Source: Desulfomicrobium macestii | Lineage (GTDB): Bacteria; Desulfobacterota; Desulfovibrionia; Desulfovibrionales; Desulfomicrobiaceae | DNA length: 64,000 nt | Direction: 5' to 3' | NCBI RefSeq assembly: GCF_014873765.1 | Contig: NZ_JADBGG010000023.1 | Coordinates: 1 to 64,000, forward strand | In this document: positions 25,111-33,965 of the stretch, in pieces | How positions within the stretch are numbered: the first letter of the stretch is position 1 | Layout of the letters: each line of letters starts with the position of its first letter | Program-made: the position numbers and the translations under genes | Notes under the pieces: model-generated | The model's database searches: none | Seen by the model: only the letters and a program-made list of their open reading frames with translations | Told to the model about the DNA's origin: nothing

Positions 25111-27366
25111 TCAGCTCAGGCTGGCGCGCACTCTCCGGGCCGCCTCCACCATGTTGCGCAGGGAGGCCAGGGTTTCGGGCCAGTCCCTGGTCTTGAGCCC
25201 GCAGTCCGGGTTGACCCACAGCCGCTCCTTGGGGATGAACTCCAGAGCCCGGCCCAACAGATTCTCCATTTCCTCCACCGACGGTACTCTGGGACTATGG
25301 ATGTCGTAGATTCCGGGGCCTATCTCGTTGGGATAGGAATATTCCCGGAAGGCCTCCAGCAGTTCCATGCCACTACGGCTGGACTCGATGCTGATCACGT
25401 CGGCGTCCATGGCTGCGATGGATTGCACGATATCGTTGAATTCGCTGTAGCACATGTGGGAATGGATCTGGGTCGAATCGGCCACACCGGAAGTCGCCAG
25501 GCGGAAGTTCTCCACTGCCCATTCCAGGTATGCGCCCTTGTCTCTGGACTTGATGGGCATGCCCTCGCTGAAGGCGGCTTCGTCGATTTGGATGATGCGA
25601 ATCCCGGCCTTTTCCAGGTCCGTGACCTCCTGGCGGATGGCCAGGGCCAGCTGGCGGCAGACTTCGGCTCGTTCCATGTCGTCGCGCACGAAGCTCCAGC
25701 ACATGATGGTCACGGGTCCCGTCAGCATTCCTTTCATGGTTTTTTTTGTCAGGGATTGTGCGTAGGTGATCCACTTCACGGTCATGGGCATGGGCCGGTC
25801 GATGTCGCCGTGGATGATCGGCGGCTTCACGCACCGGCTGCCGTAGCTCTGGACCCAGCCGTTGGCCGTAAAGCAGAAGCCGTCCAGTTGCTGGCCGAAG
25901 TATTCCACCATGTCGTTGCGTTCGGCCTCGCCGTGTACGAGTACATCTAGACCGAGGTCTTCCTGGATGCCTACCACTTTGTTGATTTCGTCGCGCATGG
26001 ATGCTTCATAATCCTGGGTTGTGATGTCCCCGTTTCTGAAGAGGCTGCGCTGTTTCCTGATTTCGGGAGTCTGGGGGAAGGAGCCGATGGTCGTGGTCGG
26101 CAACAGGGGCAGACCGAGCCAGGATTGGGCATTTTTTCGCGCGGGGTACGGGGCGTTGCGTCGGGTCATTTTCTCGTCAACCCGGGCGCACCGTTCGCGT
26201 ACCGCCGCGATGGTCACCTGGGGACTTTGCCTGCGAGAGCGCATGGAGATGGCGTTGGCTTCAAGCTCGGCCGCGCAGTCCTCGCCGTTCATGGCCCGGG
26301 CCAGCAGACGCAGTTCCGCGCATTTCTGGACGGCGAAAGCCATCCAGCCTTTCAGCTCCTTGGGCAGGGCCGTCTCGAGTTCCAGGTCCACCGGGGTGTG
26401 CAACAGGGAGCAGCTGGAAGCGAGCATGATCCGATCCGCACCCAGACCGGCGTGCACGATGTCGAGTGTGCGCAATGCGCGGTCGAGATCGGTTTTCCAG
26501 ATGTTTCTGCCATCGACGATGCCTACGGACAGGGTCATTTCGCGTGGCAACCCCTTCAGGATGGAGTCCAGGGCCCTTGCTCCCCGGGTCAGATCCGTGT
26601 GCAGACCTGCACATCCCGAAGTCAGGGCCAAATCCATGTTGTCATCAAGGGCATCGAAGTAGGTGGTCAGGAGCAGTTTCGCTCCGGCCTGATTCAGGAT
26701 TTTGTAGGCATGGGGGAAGGCGGCCCGCGCAGCCGGGCTCATGTCCGCGCACAAAATGGGCTCATCGATCTGGATCCAGGAGCACAGGGGCCGAAGTTTA
26801 TCCAGGACGTGAGTGTAGCGGTTCAATACCTCGTCCAATTTGTTCCATGGATCAAAGCCTTTCACGCCCTTGGCCAGAGACAGGTAGGTGATGGGTCCGA
26901 GCAGCACGGGCTTGGCCGAGCAGCCAAGATCCAGAGCCTGAAGGGTGTCCCGGACAATGGTTTGCGAACCAGATTTCAGCGGAGCGGCTGAGATCTCCGG
27001 GACCATGTAGTGATAGTTGGTGTTGAACCATTTGGTCATGTCCAGGGCCGGAACATTGCGCTCGGCATCGCCGCGCGCCATACAAAAGTAGGTGTCCAGG
27101 TCCGGTTGGTCCGTGGTCAGGAATCGCTCGGGGATCGCACCAAGCATGAGAGAGGTGTCGAGAACGTGGTCGTAGAGGGAAAAATCACCCGTGGTGACGT
27201 GGGTCAGACCGGCCTTGGCCTGGATCGTCCAGTGGCGTCGGCGTAGTTCCTGGCCCATGTCCAGAAGGTCTTGCCGGGTGGCCTGCCCTCGCCAGTAGGC
27301 CTCCAGAAGGCGCTTGTGTTCCCTGTTGGCTCCGATTCGCGGGAAGCCGAGAATGTGGGTTTGCAT
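25111..27366 (-). CDS. metE: Cobalamin-independent methionine synthase MetE
   Basis: A 751-residue enzyme of normal length. It transfers methyl from methyltetrahydrofolate polyglutamate to homocysteine without B12. The N-terminal domain starts MQTHILGFPRIGANREHK; the catalytic C-terminal barrel has GSFPQTPEIR, VLVHGEAERNDMVEYF, the zinc-site histidine in SHMCYSEFND and the zinc cysteine in VNPDCGLKTR. The start is chosen at MQTH because GGAG lies 8 nt upstream. It stands alone between a cobalamin riboswitch and a terminator. Confidence 0.97.
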   Translation of the reverse strand: MQTHILGFPRIGANREHKRLLEAYWRGQATRQDLLDMGQELRRRHWTIQAKAGLTHVTTGDFSLYDHVLDTSLMLGAIPERFLTTDQPDLDTYFCMARGDAERNVPALDMTKWFNTNYHYMVPEISAAPLKSGSQTIVRDTLQALDLGCSAKPVLLGPITYLSLAKGVKGFDPWNKLDEVLNRYTHVLDKLRPLCSWIQIDEPILCADMSPAARAAFPHAYKILNQAGAKLLLTTYFDALDDNMDLALTSGCAGLHTDLTRGARALDSILKGLPREMTLSVGIVDGRNIWKTDLDRALRTLDIVHAGLGADRIMLASSCSLLHTPVDLELETALPKELKGWMAFAVQKCAELRLLARAMNGEDCAAELEANAISMRSRRQSPQVTIAAVRERCARVDEKMTRRNAPYPARKNAQSWLGLPLLPTTTIGSFPQTPEIRKQRSLFRNGDITTQDYEASMRDEINKVVGIQEDLGLDVLVHGEAERNDMVEYFGQQLDGFCFTANGWVQSYGSRCVKPPIIHGDIDRPMPMTVKWITYAQSLTKKTMKGMLTGPVTIMCWSFVRDDMERAEVCRQLALAIRQEVTDLEKAGIRIIQIDEAAFSEGMPIKSRDKGAYLEWAVENFRLATSGVADSTQIHSHMCYSEFNDIVQSIAAMDADVISIESSRSGMELLEAFREYSYPNEIGPGIYDIHSPRVPSVEEMENLLGRALEFIPKERLWVNPDCGLKTRDWPETLASLRNMVEAARRVRASLS

Positions 27367-27514
27367 CCGTGTAACTCCTTTTATTGAGGTGGAATAAAAG
27401 GAGCACAAACACTCGAAATGAAGACAACGCAAAAAGACGGCCCATCCCAGGGACGTAACGGCCGGTTTTCGCAGGATGCCTGTCTTATCGCGAGACAGTC
27501 GTGCTCCATGCGTT

Positions 27515-27665
27515 CAGGGCGTCTCCTGGCTTCCGGTCCGTTTGTGCCCTGGCCTTCCCGCTTTCGCAGTGACCATGGCCGGATTTTGTTCCGGTTACAG
27601 TGGCGCGTCCGCGACGGATTTTCACCGTCTTCCGTGTCCTGAACGCTTGTACAGAGCGCGCCAAT
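27515..27665 (-). ncRNA. Cobalamin riboswitch controlling metE
   Basis: Minus-strand blocks: ACGGTGAAAATCCGTCGCGGACGCGCCACTGTAA, GGGAAGGCCAGGGC and B12 box GAAGCCAGGAGACGCC. A putative expression platform lies between the box and the metE start about 150 nt downstream. The logic is clear: when B12 is plentiful the B12-independent enzyme is switched off. Confidence 0.92.
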
Positions 27666-27723
27666 AGCCCGGCGTGCCCGGGATGGCAAGGCGGGTTCGA
27701 GGGCGCGCGGCGGGGCCAATCAG

Positions 27724-27828
27724 AGCGGGTTGGTTCTGGAAGGCCGCCTTTTCTTTTTGGGTGTGTCCAGACAATTCAAGTCCTCCGGCGGATTCATGGA
27801 CAATCAGGGCGATGGGTGCGGTAGCCAG
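27724..27828 (+). pseudogene. Scrap of a TonB-dependent receptor gene
   Basis: Translation gives VLEGRLFFLG and RQFKSSGGFMDNQGDG. This matches VLEDRLFLGAAGQFKSSDGF and MDNQADG in the receptor at 43170-45251. The match also holds at nucleotide level against the complement of about 44605-44693 ('acaattcaagtcctccg', 'ttcatggacaatcagg'). Only ~100 bp remain. The rest of 27829-28056 shows no gene. Confidence 0.75.
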
Positions 27829-28056
27829 CGCTTGAGTTCGACTTACCGCTGGTACGTCTTTTTCGACATTGTTGAACGTGCGCCATCCAGCGAGTCGCGC
27901 GATTCTGTGCTAACTGGGATTTCATGAAGCCTTTCTTGAATTGGATGCCCGTTATTGCACATGAAAAATTAATGGATGGATGGATACGGATCGATGAGCG
28001 CTTAAGTTGAAGTGGATCAAGGCCGGACTCGCTCGGGGATAGCGGGATGCGAAAGA

Positions 28057-28078
28057 CCTCCGGACAGAAGTCCGGAGG
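28057..28078 (-). terminator. Intrinsic terminator of the TonB2-like operon
   Basis: CCTCCGGAC and GTCCGGAGG form a perfect 9-bp stem with a 4-nt loop, followed on the minus strand by TCTTTC, 38 nt after the stop of the binding-protein gene. Confidence 0.75.
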
Positions 28079-28115
28079 CCGCTGTTAGGGATGATCGAAT
28101 CTGAATCTCATGACG

Positions 28116-29117
28116 TCACTCACTCAGGGCGTCGGCCCAGAGAAAGAGTGCTTCTGGATACTCCAGAACCCCGGAATCAACATACTGGGGCAGCACGTAT
28201 ACGGCGTGATTCCTGATGGCCGGGATTTCGGCCAGGGCCGGGTTCTGGCGCACGGCTGCGGCCAGGGCCTTCTGAACGGCATAGGCGTTGCCGAAAACGG
28301 CGATGACGTCGGGCGCGTTGGAGAGCATGGGCTCAAGATGCACCCCGTGTTTGCGTTTGGGGGCGGTGAAGTATCCCTTGCTGGCCGTGGCGTTGTTAAC
28401 GGCGAAGGCGTCGCCGACATTGGTTGCGTCCATTTTGGACAGAATGAAGCGATCTGTGTAACCGCCGGGGGCTTCAATCTGGACCGTGATCTTGCCCGTG
28501 CTTTTCTGCTGGATGCCGCTCAACATGAGCACTTTCTTGCCGGGTTTGACAGCCTTGGCTTTGTCTTTCGACGTGGCCAGGGCCGAGGCGTATCCGTCGA
28601 GCACCGCGCCGACCCTGTCTTCTCGGCCAAGTAGCTTCGCGGTTTGCCGCACGGCGGAATCAAGGCCCTGGTTGAAATCGACGAATTCAACGCTCAGTCC
28701 CTTGCCTTCAAGCAGAGGAACTGCCTTTTCCGGACTGACAGAAGGCATGTACGTGCAGAAATTGGCGTTCTTTTCTATGATGACCCTGGTTATGCCCAGG
28801 CGTTTGGCCGCCTCGGGCACGGTTTCGGGTTTTTTGATCGCCCGACTAGGGCAGCCCAGGATCTCGGAGCCGCCTCGAAATGTTTCGGTCAGGGGCCATA
28901 ATGTGGCGCGTACGGCCATGGCCTTGGGCAGCACGCCCAGATTGTAGGCCACGTCCACCAGCCGGTCGCCGATCATGATGACCTCGGCGTGATCAGGGGC
29001 CGGGTTTCTTTCGGCCATGACAACATCTGCCTGGAGAACGCTCAGCCCCAGGAATATCGAGGCCACTGCAAGAATTCTATTAAAGGTCTGGACTGATCTG
29101 TATTTCAACATGGGCAT
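28116..29117 (-). CDS. Periplasmic substrate-binding protein (Fe-siderophore/cobalamin type)
   Basis: A 333-residue protein with an N-terminal signal (ILAVASIFLGLSVLQADVVMA) and a class III periplasmic-binding fold: DHAEVIMIGDRLVDVAYNLG, an inter-lobe helix near 165-190, KVLMLSGIQ, MDATNVGDAFA and APDVIAVFGNAYAVQKAL. The family delivers iron chelates, heme or corrinoids to BtuCD-type permeases. No such permease or ATPase is adjacent, so its partner is elsewhere or it works with the receptor only. It is last in the TonB operon, 16 bp after the receptor gene. Confidence 0.8.
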   Translation of the reverse strand: MPMLKYRSVQTFNRILAVASIFLGLSVLQADVVMAERNPAPDHAEVIMIGDRLVDVAYNLGVLPKAMAVRATLWPLTETFRGGSEILGCPSRAIKKPETVPEAAKRLGITRVIIEKNANFCTYMPSVSPEKAVPLLEGKGLSVEFVDFNQGLDSAVRQTAKLLGREDRVGAVLDGYASALATSKDKAKAVKPGKKVLMLSGIQQKSTGKITVQIEAPGGYTDRFILSKMDATNVGDAFAVNNATASKGYFTAPKRKHGVHLEPMLSNAPDVIAVFGNAYAVQKALAAAVRQNPALAEIPAIRNHAVYVLPQYVDSGVLEYPEALFLWADALSE

Positions 29118-29133
29118 TTCTCCTGATAGTTGC

Positions 29134-31026
29134 TTAGAATTTCATGGTCAGACCGGCGTACACCGTGACCGGTTCAATCTGCTCTACGTCGTTGCGATTG
29201 AGACGGGTGCCGAAGATGTTTTCGGCGCCGGTGAAAATCTCGAAGTTGTCATTGATGTCTTTGGCCAGATAAACACCGCAGATTGTGTACGATTCCTTGT
29301 CGCCTTCGGCATAGGTCATCTGGTCCACAAAAGAGGCATGGAAGTTTGCGCGAAGACGATACTCGGGCAGGGTGTAGCCGAGTTTGGCGAAGGCCTTGAA
29401 TTCGGGTTGACCGCCAACATCCTCGCCGGACTTGTTGTCCGCGTCCAGCCAGATGGCGTTTCCGTCCAGGGAGAAGCCCAAGGGCAGCTTGACGCCAGCC
29501 TGAACCTCCACGCCCTGCAAGGTTGCCTCGGCGATGTTTTCGTAGATGTAAAAATCCTTTTTGTTCTTGCCGGTACCTTCGGAGCGATCGAAGACCGACT
29601 CGATCAGGTTGTCCACCTCGGTCCGAAAGAGGGTGACACCGCCGTACATGTCGCCGTATTCGCCTTCGACTCCCACCTCGTAACTGGTGGATTCCTCTTC
29701 CTTGAGGTCTTCGTTGGCCTCGTAGACCAGTTTGCCCTTCTGGCGCAGGGATTTGACATACAGTTCCGACAGGGACGGAGCCCTGAAGCCCTGGCCGAAG
29801 GAGCCCTTCAGGCGTAGCCCTTCCAGAATGGTGTAGACTACGGAGGCGCGCGGAGACCAGTGCTCGCCGAATTCGGAGTGGCTGTCGTAACGCAGGGACA
29901 GGGTCAGGGTCAGAGGATCGAGGATCTGGAATTCGTCCTGGAAAAAGAGGCTGTAATTATCCGTGTGCTCGTTGGTGCCCATGTCGTTCTGGGTGTCATC
30001 CAGGCCTTCGCGACGAACTTCACCGCCAGCGGTAAGCAGGTGGTTGCCCAGGAAGAGGCCTGAATAGCGAGCTTCGAGCTGGTTGGTGTACTGCTCCGTG
30101 ACGCGCTCTCCGGAAGCGGCAAAAGGAGTGAATCCGAGTTCGTTGTCGAATTCCGAGCGGTTCAGACGGACCATGACGTTGTGCACGTCCATAAACGCGG
30201 CGTCGTATTGCAGGAAGTATCCCTGGCGACTTTCGTCGGCGGTGCGTGTGCGGTCCGATCCTTCATAGAACTGGAGCCCGTCGTAGGTGTTCTGCATGTA
30301 CTCCGCACCCGCGCTCAGGGACTGACCGTCGGTCAGATCCCAAGCCAGACGTCCGGCCAGAAAAGCGGGTTCCTGCGAGAAACCGTCGTCCGGGGCGGCG
30401 CCATTCCTGTCCCATCCGTTTTCATGCCCGGCCTCCATGGCCAGCAGCGTTCGCACCTGATCCGTGCCCCCACCGAGATACCCGCCGAAATTGAAGCGAT
30501 CATTTTCGCCGTCAATCTGCCTTCCGTATTGGCCACTGGCCTTGGCCGTCACTTCACGTGACGCCTTTTTGGTTATGATGTTGACCACGCCGCCAAGGGC
30601 GTCGCTGCCGTAGAGGGAGGAAGCCGGGCCGCGAACGATTTCAATGCGTTCGACCATGGTGGTGGGGATCTGGCGCAGGTCGACCATGTCGTTGAACCCG
30701 TAAGCCAGACGGCGACCGTCGAGCAGAATCAAGGTGTGCTTGGCGCGTGCGCCACGGATGGAAGGCACTTTGACCCGTCCGGATTCGTTGCTGACGATCA
30801 GGCCCGTTGCTGACTCCAGGGCCTGGGCCACTGTCTGGGCGTTCAGTTCGGTTATGTCCTGGGCCGATATGACTTCGATGCTGCCCGGAGCGTCTGCGAT
30901 GCGTTTTTCGGTCATGGTCGCGGTGACAACCATTTTATCCATGTTCTGATCGGTTCCTGCATGTGCGGCCGCAGTGGCGAAGAGCAGGGCGCCGAGCAGG
31001 GCCAGCCGAAAGAGGTGCCTTGGCAT
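29134..31026 (-). CDS. TonB-dependent outer-membrane receptor (BtuB/CirA type)
   Basis: A 630-residue receptor: signal peptide (LALLGALLFATAAAHA), TonB box DKMVVTATM near residue 30, plug domain (about 45-150) with IVRGPASSLYGSDALGGVVNIIT, and a 22-strand barrel ending in aromatic F (VYAGLTMKF). The barrel resembles the CirA/BtuB group. The substrate is not evident; a corrinoid or iron chelate fits the neighbours. It is preceded by genes for its own TonB energiser. Confidence 0.92.
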   Translation of the reverse strand: MPRHLFRLALLGALLFATAAAHAGTDQNMDKMVVTATMTEKRIADAPGSIEVISAQDITELNAQTVAQALESATGLIVSNESGRVKVPSIRGARAKHTLILLDGRRLAYGFNDMVDLRQIPTTMVERIEIVRGPASSLYGSDALGGVVNIITKKASREVTAKASGQYGRQIDGENDRFNFGGYLGGGTDQVRTLLAMEAGHENGWDRNGAAPDDGFSQEPAFLAGRLAWDLTDGQSLSAGAEYMQNTYDGLQFYEGSDRTRTADESRQGYFLQYDAAFMDVHNVMVRLNRSEFDNELGFTPFAASGERVTEQYTNQLEARYSGLFLGNHLLTAGGEVRREGLDDTQNDMGTNEHTDNYSLFFQDEFQILDPLTLTLSLRYDSHSEFGEHWSPRASVVYTILEGLRLKGSFGQGFRAPSLSELYVKSLRQKGKLVYEANEDLKEEESTSYEVGVEGEYGDMYGGVTLFRTEVDNLIESVFDRSEGTGKNKKDFYIYENIAEATLQGVEVQAGVKLPLGFSLDGNAIWLDADNKSGEDVGGQPEFKAFAKLGYTLPEYRLRANFHASFVDQMTYAEGDKESYTICGVYLAKDINDNFEIFTGAENIFGTRLNRNDVEQIEPVTVYAGLTMKF

Positions 31027-31098
31027 GTCTTGATTTCCTTTGTTTTTGGCCGTTCGCCGGTCCGGCGGCGCTGCGACACGTTGATGATATCCGGACGC

Positions 31099-32274
31099 TT
31101 AGAGGGTTGCGGCGACCTTGAGCAGCGCTGCCGCCTGGGCGCGGGTGTTGGGAAAATGCTGGGCCCGCTCCAGGGCGGTAAGGGCCATGTCGCGGTTTTT
31201 GATGCGCAGGGCGCAGTAGCCGCGCATGAGGTGGGGATGGCCGTCGCCGGGATTTAACTGGGCGCTGTGCGCAAAGGCGTCGGCGGCCTGGTCGTATTCG
31301 CCCAGTTCGAACAGTGCGCGCCCCATGGCCTGCCACAGGGCTCCCGATGGCCGTTTGTTGATGGCTGTCTTTGCACTTTCCACGACCTTGGCCGGATTGC
31401 GTGCCGCCAGATGGGCGTTGACCATTTTTTCGCGCAGTTTGGGGCAATCCTTGCGCACCAATGCGTGTTCGTAGCTTTCTGCGGCCTTGGCCGGGACACC
31501 GATGGCTGCGTACAGGTCGCCCATTAAAACCAGTTCCTCGGGCGTGGGTTGGTGCATGCTGGTGTATATTTCCCAGGCGGCCAGACTTTTCCGGTATTCG
31601 TTCTGTCGGGCCTGGATCTGCGCCAGGAGCTTCCAGAGTGCGGCATTGTTCCCGTCATTCGCCAGCATGCCGTCCAGGATCCGGGCCGCCTTTTTTTCCT
31701 GTCCCAGATCCAGATAGACCTTGAGCAGGGCTTCCAGCCACGGAGTCTTGGGGTGTCCGGCCTTGCCCGAGGTCAGGTGTTCCAGGCCGGACAGGGCCTT
31801 CTTGGCTTCGCCACCCAGGATATGGGCCGCGCAGGCGTGGAAGAGCAGATCATGGTCCTTTTTTCCGCCCAGTTCATAGGTGCGGGTCAGGGCTCGGCCG
31901 GCCAAGGGATGATCGCCCAGATCCAGGGCGGTTTTGCCCAGGTTTTGCCAGCCCGGAGCGTAGTCAGGCTCAAGCTCGGTGCAGCGCTGGTAATGGGGTA
32001 GCGCATCCTTGGGTTTGTTTTGCATGGACAGGGCGTTACCCAAGGTGAATTCGACCAGATGGTGAGGAGTATCGGCATGGGCTTGCCGAAATTGGCGTAA
32101 AATCTGGGTGGCCTTGGCGTGGCTGCCATTTTCCATGGCCTGTCCGGCCTCGTACAGGGTCTTTTGCACAACCGGGGGCAGTTCCGAAGCCTGGAGCACG
32201 GTAGCCATGGACAGCAGAATCAGAACGGTCAGGACCACCGGTCCTCTGTTCGCGGAAAAGAAATACGTAGTCAT
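31099..32274 (-). CDS. TPR-repeat protein of the TonB2-like operon
   Basis: A 391-residue protein with a signal/anchor helix (VVLTVLILLSMATVLQA) and serial tetratricopeptide repeats across about 45-380 (LPHYQRCTELEPDYAPGWQNLG, AWEIYTSMHQPTPEELVLMGDLYAAIG, DAFAHSAQLNPGDGHPHLMRGYCALR). TPR proteins accompany TonB2/TtpC systems in Vibrio and Shewanella, where they are thought to help receptor-TonB contacts. It begins 3 nt after the tonB stop. Confidence 0.85.
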   Translation of the reverse strand: MTTYFFSANRGPVVLTVLILLSMATVLQASELPPVVQKTLYEAGQAMENGSHAKATQILRQFRQAHADTPHHLVEFTLGNALSMQNKPKDALPHYQRCTELEPDYAPGWQNLGKTALDLGDHPLAGRALTRTYELGGKKDHDLLFHACAAHILGGEAKKALSGLEHLTSGKAGHPKTPWLEALLKVYLDLGQEKKAARILDGMLANDGNNAALWKLLAQIQARQNEYRKSLAAWEIYTSMHQPTPEELVLMGDLYAAIGVPAKAAESYEHALVRKDCPKLREKMVNAHLAARNPAKVVESAKTAINKRPSGALWQAMGRALFELGEYDQAADAFAHSAQLNPGDGHPHLMRGYCALRIKNRDMALTALERAQHFPNTRAQAAALLKVAATL

Positions 32275-32277
32275 TGC

Positions 32278-32949
32278 TCAACCCTCGAATTTGAATTCAA
32301 TGGTAGTCACGAACCATGTGCGCACGGCGGTTCCGGACTTTTGGCCCGGCGTGAATTTCCAGCCGGACAGGGCCCTGCGCACGCTTTCGTCGAAAACGCC
32401 CTCGGGTCTGGCCGAGATGATCTCGACATTGTGGACCGCTCCGGTTTCATCCACCAGGAAACGGACATCCACAGCTCCATTCAGGCGCATGCGCTTGGCT
32501 CGCTGGGGATAGATGGGCTTGATCTGACTCAAAGGTATCGGAATCTGGTCGACCTCGCCCATGGCGTAATCCTGGCCGAAGGCGGCAACAGGAGCGGACG
32601 AACGGCCAACCGGTGCGGCCACTGGGGCACCCGTGGCCAGTTTGGTGTTGAGCTCGAAGTTCAGGCTGGGCAGGACCAGGTCCATTTTGGGAATGTCGGG
32701 GCGCGTGCTGGGCATGGACATGGGCGGCAGCTCCTTGGGCGGTTCCCGGGGCGGTTCCTCCTTGGGTGGAGAGTCCTCTTGCGGTGGGGGCGTTTCGCGA
32801 CGGAGTTCCACCATGTTGACGACGTTCAGACTTTCCAGGTCCATTTTGGTCACGGGTTTACCCACCGTTGCCGGAAGCAGGGCAAACAGGAGCAGGTTGA
32901 CCGCCAGGGCCCCGGCCAGAGCCGCGTAGATACGGAAACGAGCGGTCAT
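32278..32949 (-). CDS. tonB: TonB energy-transducing protein
   Basis: A 223-residue protein: N-terminal membrane anchor (IYAALAGALAVNLLLFALLP), a Pro/Glu-rich spacer (PPPQEDSPPKEEPPREPPKE) and a C-terminal TonB domain with YPQRAKRMRLNGAVDVRFLV and ALSGWKFTPGQ. It couples the proton motive force via ExbBD to outer-membrane receptors. Start 32949 follows the exbD stop by one base; the upstream extension overlaps exbD and is rejected. Confidence 0.94.
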   Translation of the reverse strand: MTARFRIYAALAGALAVNLLLFALLPATVGKPVTKMDLESLNVVNMVELRRETPPPQEDSPPKEEPPREPPKELPPMSMPSTRPDIPKMDLVLPSLNFELNTKLATGAPVAAPVGRSSAPVAAFGQDYAMGEVDQIPIPLSQIKPIYPQRAKRMRLNGAVDVRFLVDETGAVHNVEIISARPEGVFDESVRRALSGWKFTPGQKSGTAVRTWFVTTIEFKFEG

Positions 32950-32950
32950 C

Positions 32951-33373
32951 TCAGCTTTCCCCGTCGGTCCGGGAGGCGGCAATGCTCACGTTTTCGGCAC
33001 CGGCCAGGCGGCATTGGTCCATGACCTGGATGACCACACCGGTGTTGCTCTCTTTGTCGGCGACAATGACCACCGCGCCTTCGGGATTCTCGGCCAGGGA
33101 GCGCTCCACGTGGGCGCGCACGCTGCGCACGTCTATTTCCTTGGATTCCAGGAAAATCTTTCCTTCGGAGGACACACCGACGAGAATGTTGCCGGCCTCC
33201 TTGAGGGTGGCCGTGGAGGCCTGGGGGCGCTGAACGTCAACGCCGGTTTCCTTGACGAAGCTCGTGGTCACCATGAAAAAGATGAGCAGCAGGAAAACCA
33301 GGTCGATGAGCGGAGCCATGTTGACTTCGGCGGTCTTGCCCCTGCCGCGTAGGTTATGTCGGGCGTTGATCAC
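32951..33373 (-). CDS. exbD: ExbD biopolymer transport protein
   Basis: A protein of about 140 residues with one membrane helix holding the proton-path aspartate (MAPLIDLVFLLLIFFMVT) and a periplasmic domain (GVVIQVMDQCRLAGAENVSI). GTG 33373 is preferred: AGAGG lies 5 nt upstream, while GTG 33379 has none at a proper distance. It overlaps the exbB stop by 4 nt. Confidence 0.93.
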   Translation of the reverse strand: MINARHNLRGRGKTAEVNMAPLIDLVFLLLIFFMVTTSFVKETGVDVQRPQASTATLKEAGNILVGVSSEGKIFLESKEIDVRSVRAHVERSLAENPEGAVVIVADKESNTGVVIQVMDQCRLAGAENVSIAASRTDGES

Positions 33374-33960
33374 AGGCACCTCTTAAGGACAGATACGGTT
33401 TCATCGAGTCGGCCTTCGAGGCGCGTGGCCCGGCGATGGAGGAAGACACTCATGAACAGGCCCGGAATGGCGGCCAAGAGTCCGCTCTGGGTAGTGATGA
33501 GCGCCTCGGAAATGCCGCCAGCCATGGCCTTGGCGTTGCCGGTTCCAAACAGGGATATGACGTCGAAGGTCGTAATCATGCCAGTCACGGTGCCGAGCAG
33601 GCCGAAAAGAGGGGCCACGGCGGCCAGGGTGGTGATGATCGCCAGGGAGCCCCGGATGAGGGGTCTGGCGCGCATGGCATGACGCTCCAGGATGCGACGG
33701 TCGATGTCCCGGCGGCCGGTGCGTTCATCGAGGAACTGTCTGACCAGATCGGCGCGTAGTCCCCGACACTCTGTTGGCAGGATACGATCCTTCAGGGCGT
33801 CCATGGCCTGGCGGAGGCTGATGTCCCGGCGGGCCTGATCGGCGAACCAGATCCCGCGCTCGATGATCAGTACCCACATCCAGCAGGATGCCCCGATGAG
33901 CGGAATCATGATCAATCCCCCGGGACGGAGGTAGTCGAAGGTGGTGCTGAACATGTCCAT
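33370..33960 (-). CDS. exbB: ExbB (TolQ/MotA family)
   Basis: A 196-residue protein with three membrane helices: about 12-33, 108-130 (TLAAVAPLFGLLGTVTGMITTF, the family signature) and 148-172. With ExbD it forms the proton channel that powers TonB. It follows the larger TtpC-like paralogue by 5 bp. Confidence 0.93.
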   Translation of the reverse strand: MDMFSTTFDYLRPGGLIMIPLIGASCWMWVLIIERGIWFADQARRDISLRQAMDALKDRILPTECRGLRADLVRQFLDERTGRRDIDRRILERHAMRARPLIRGSLAIITTLAAVAPLFGLLGTVTGMITTFDVISLFGTGNAKAMAGGISEALITTQSGLLAAIPGLFMSVFLHRRATRLEGRLDETVSVLKRCL

Positions 33961-33965
33961 GGCTG

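Noticed and set aside
25060-25950. Long plus-strand frame antisense to metE
   Set aside because: Shadow of a clearly conserved enzyme; low-complexity composition.
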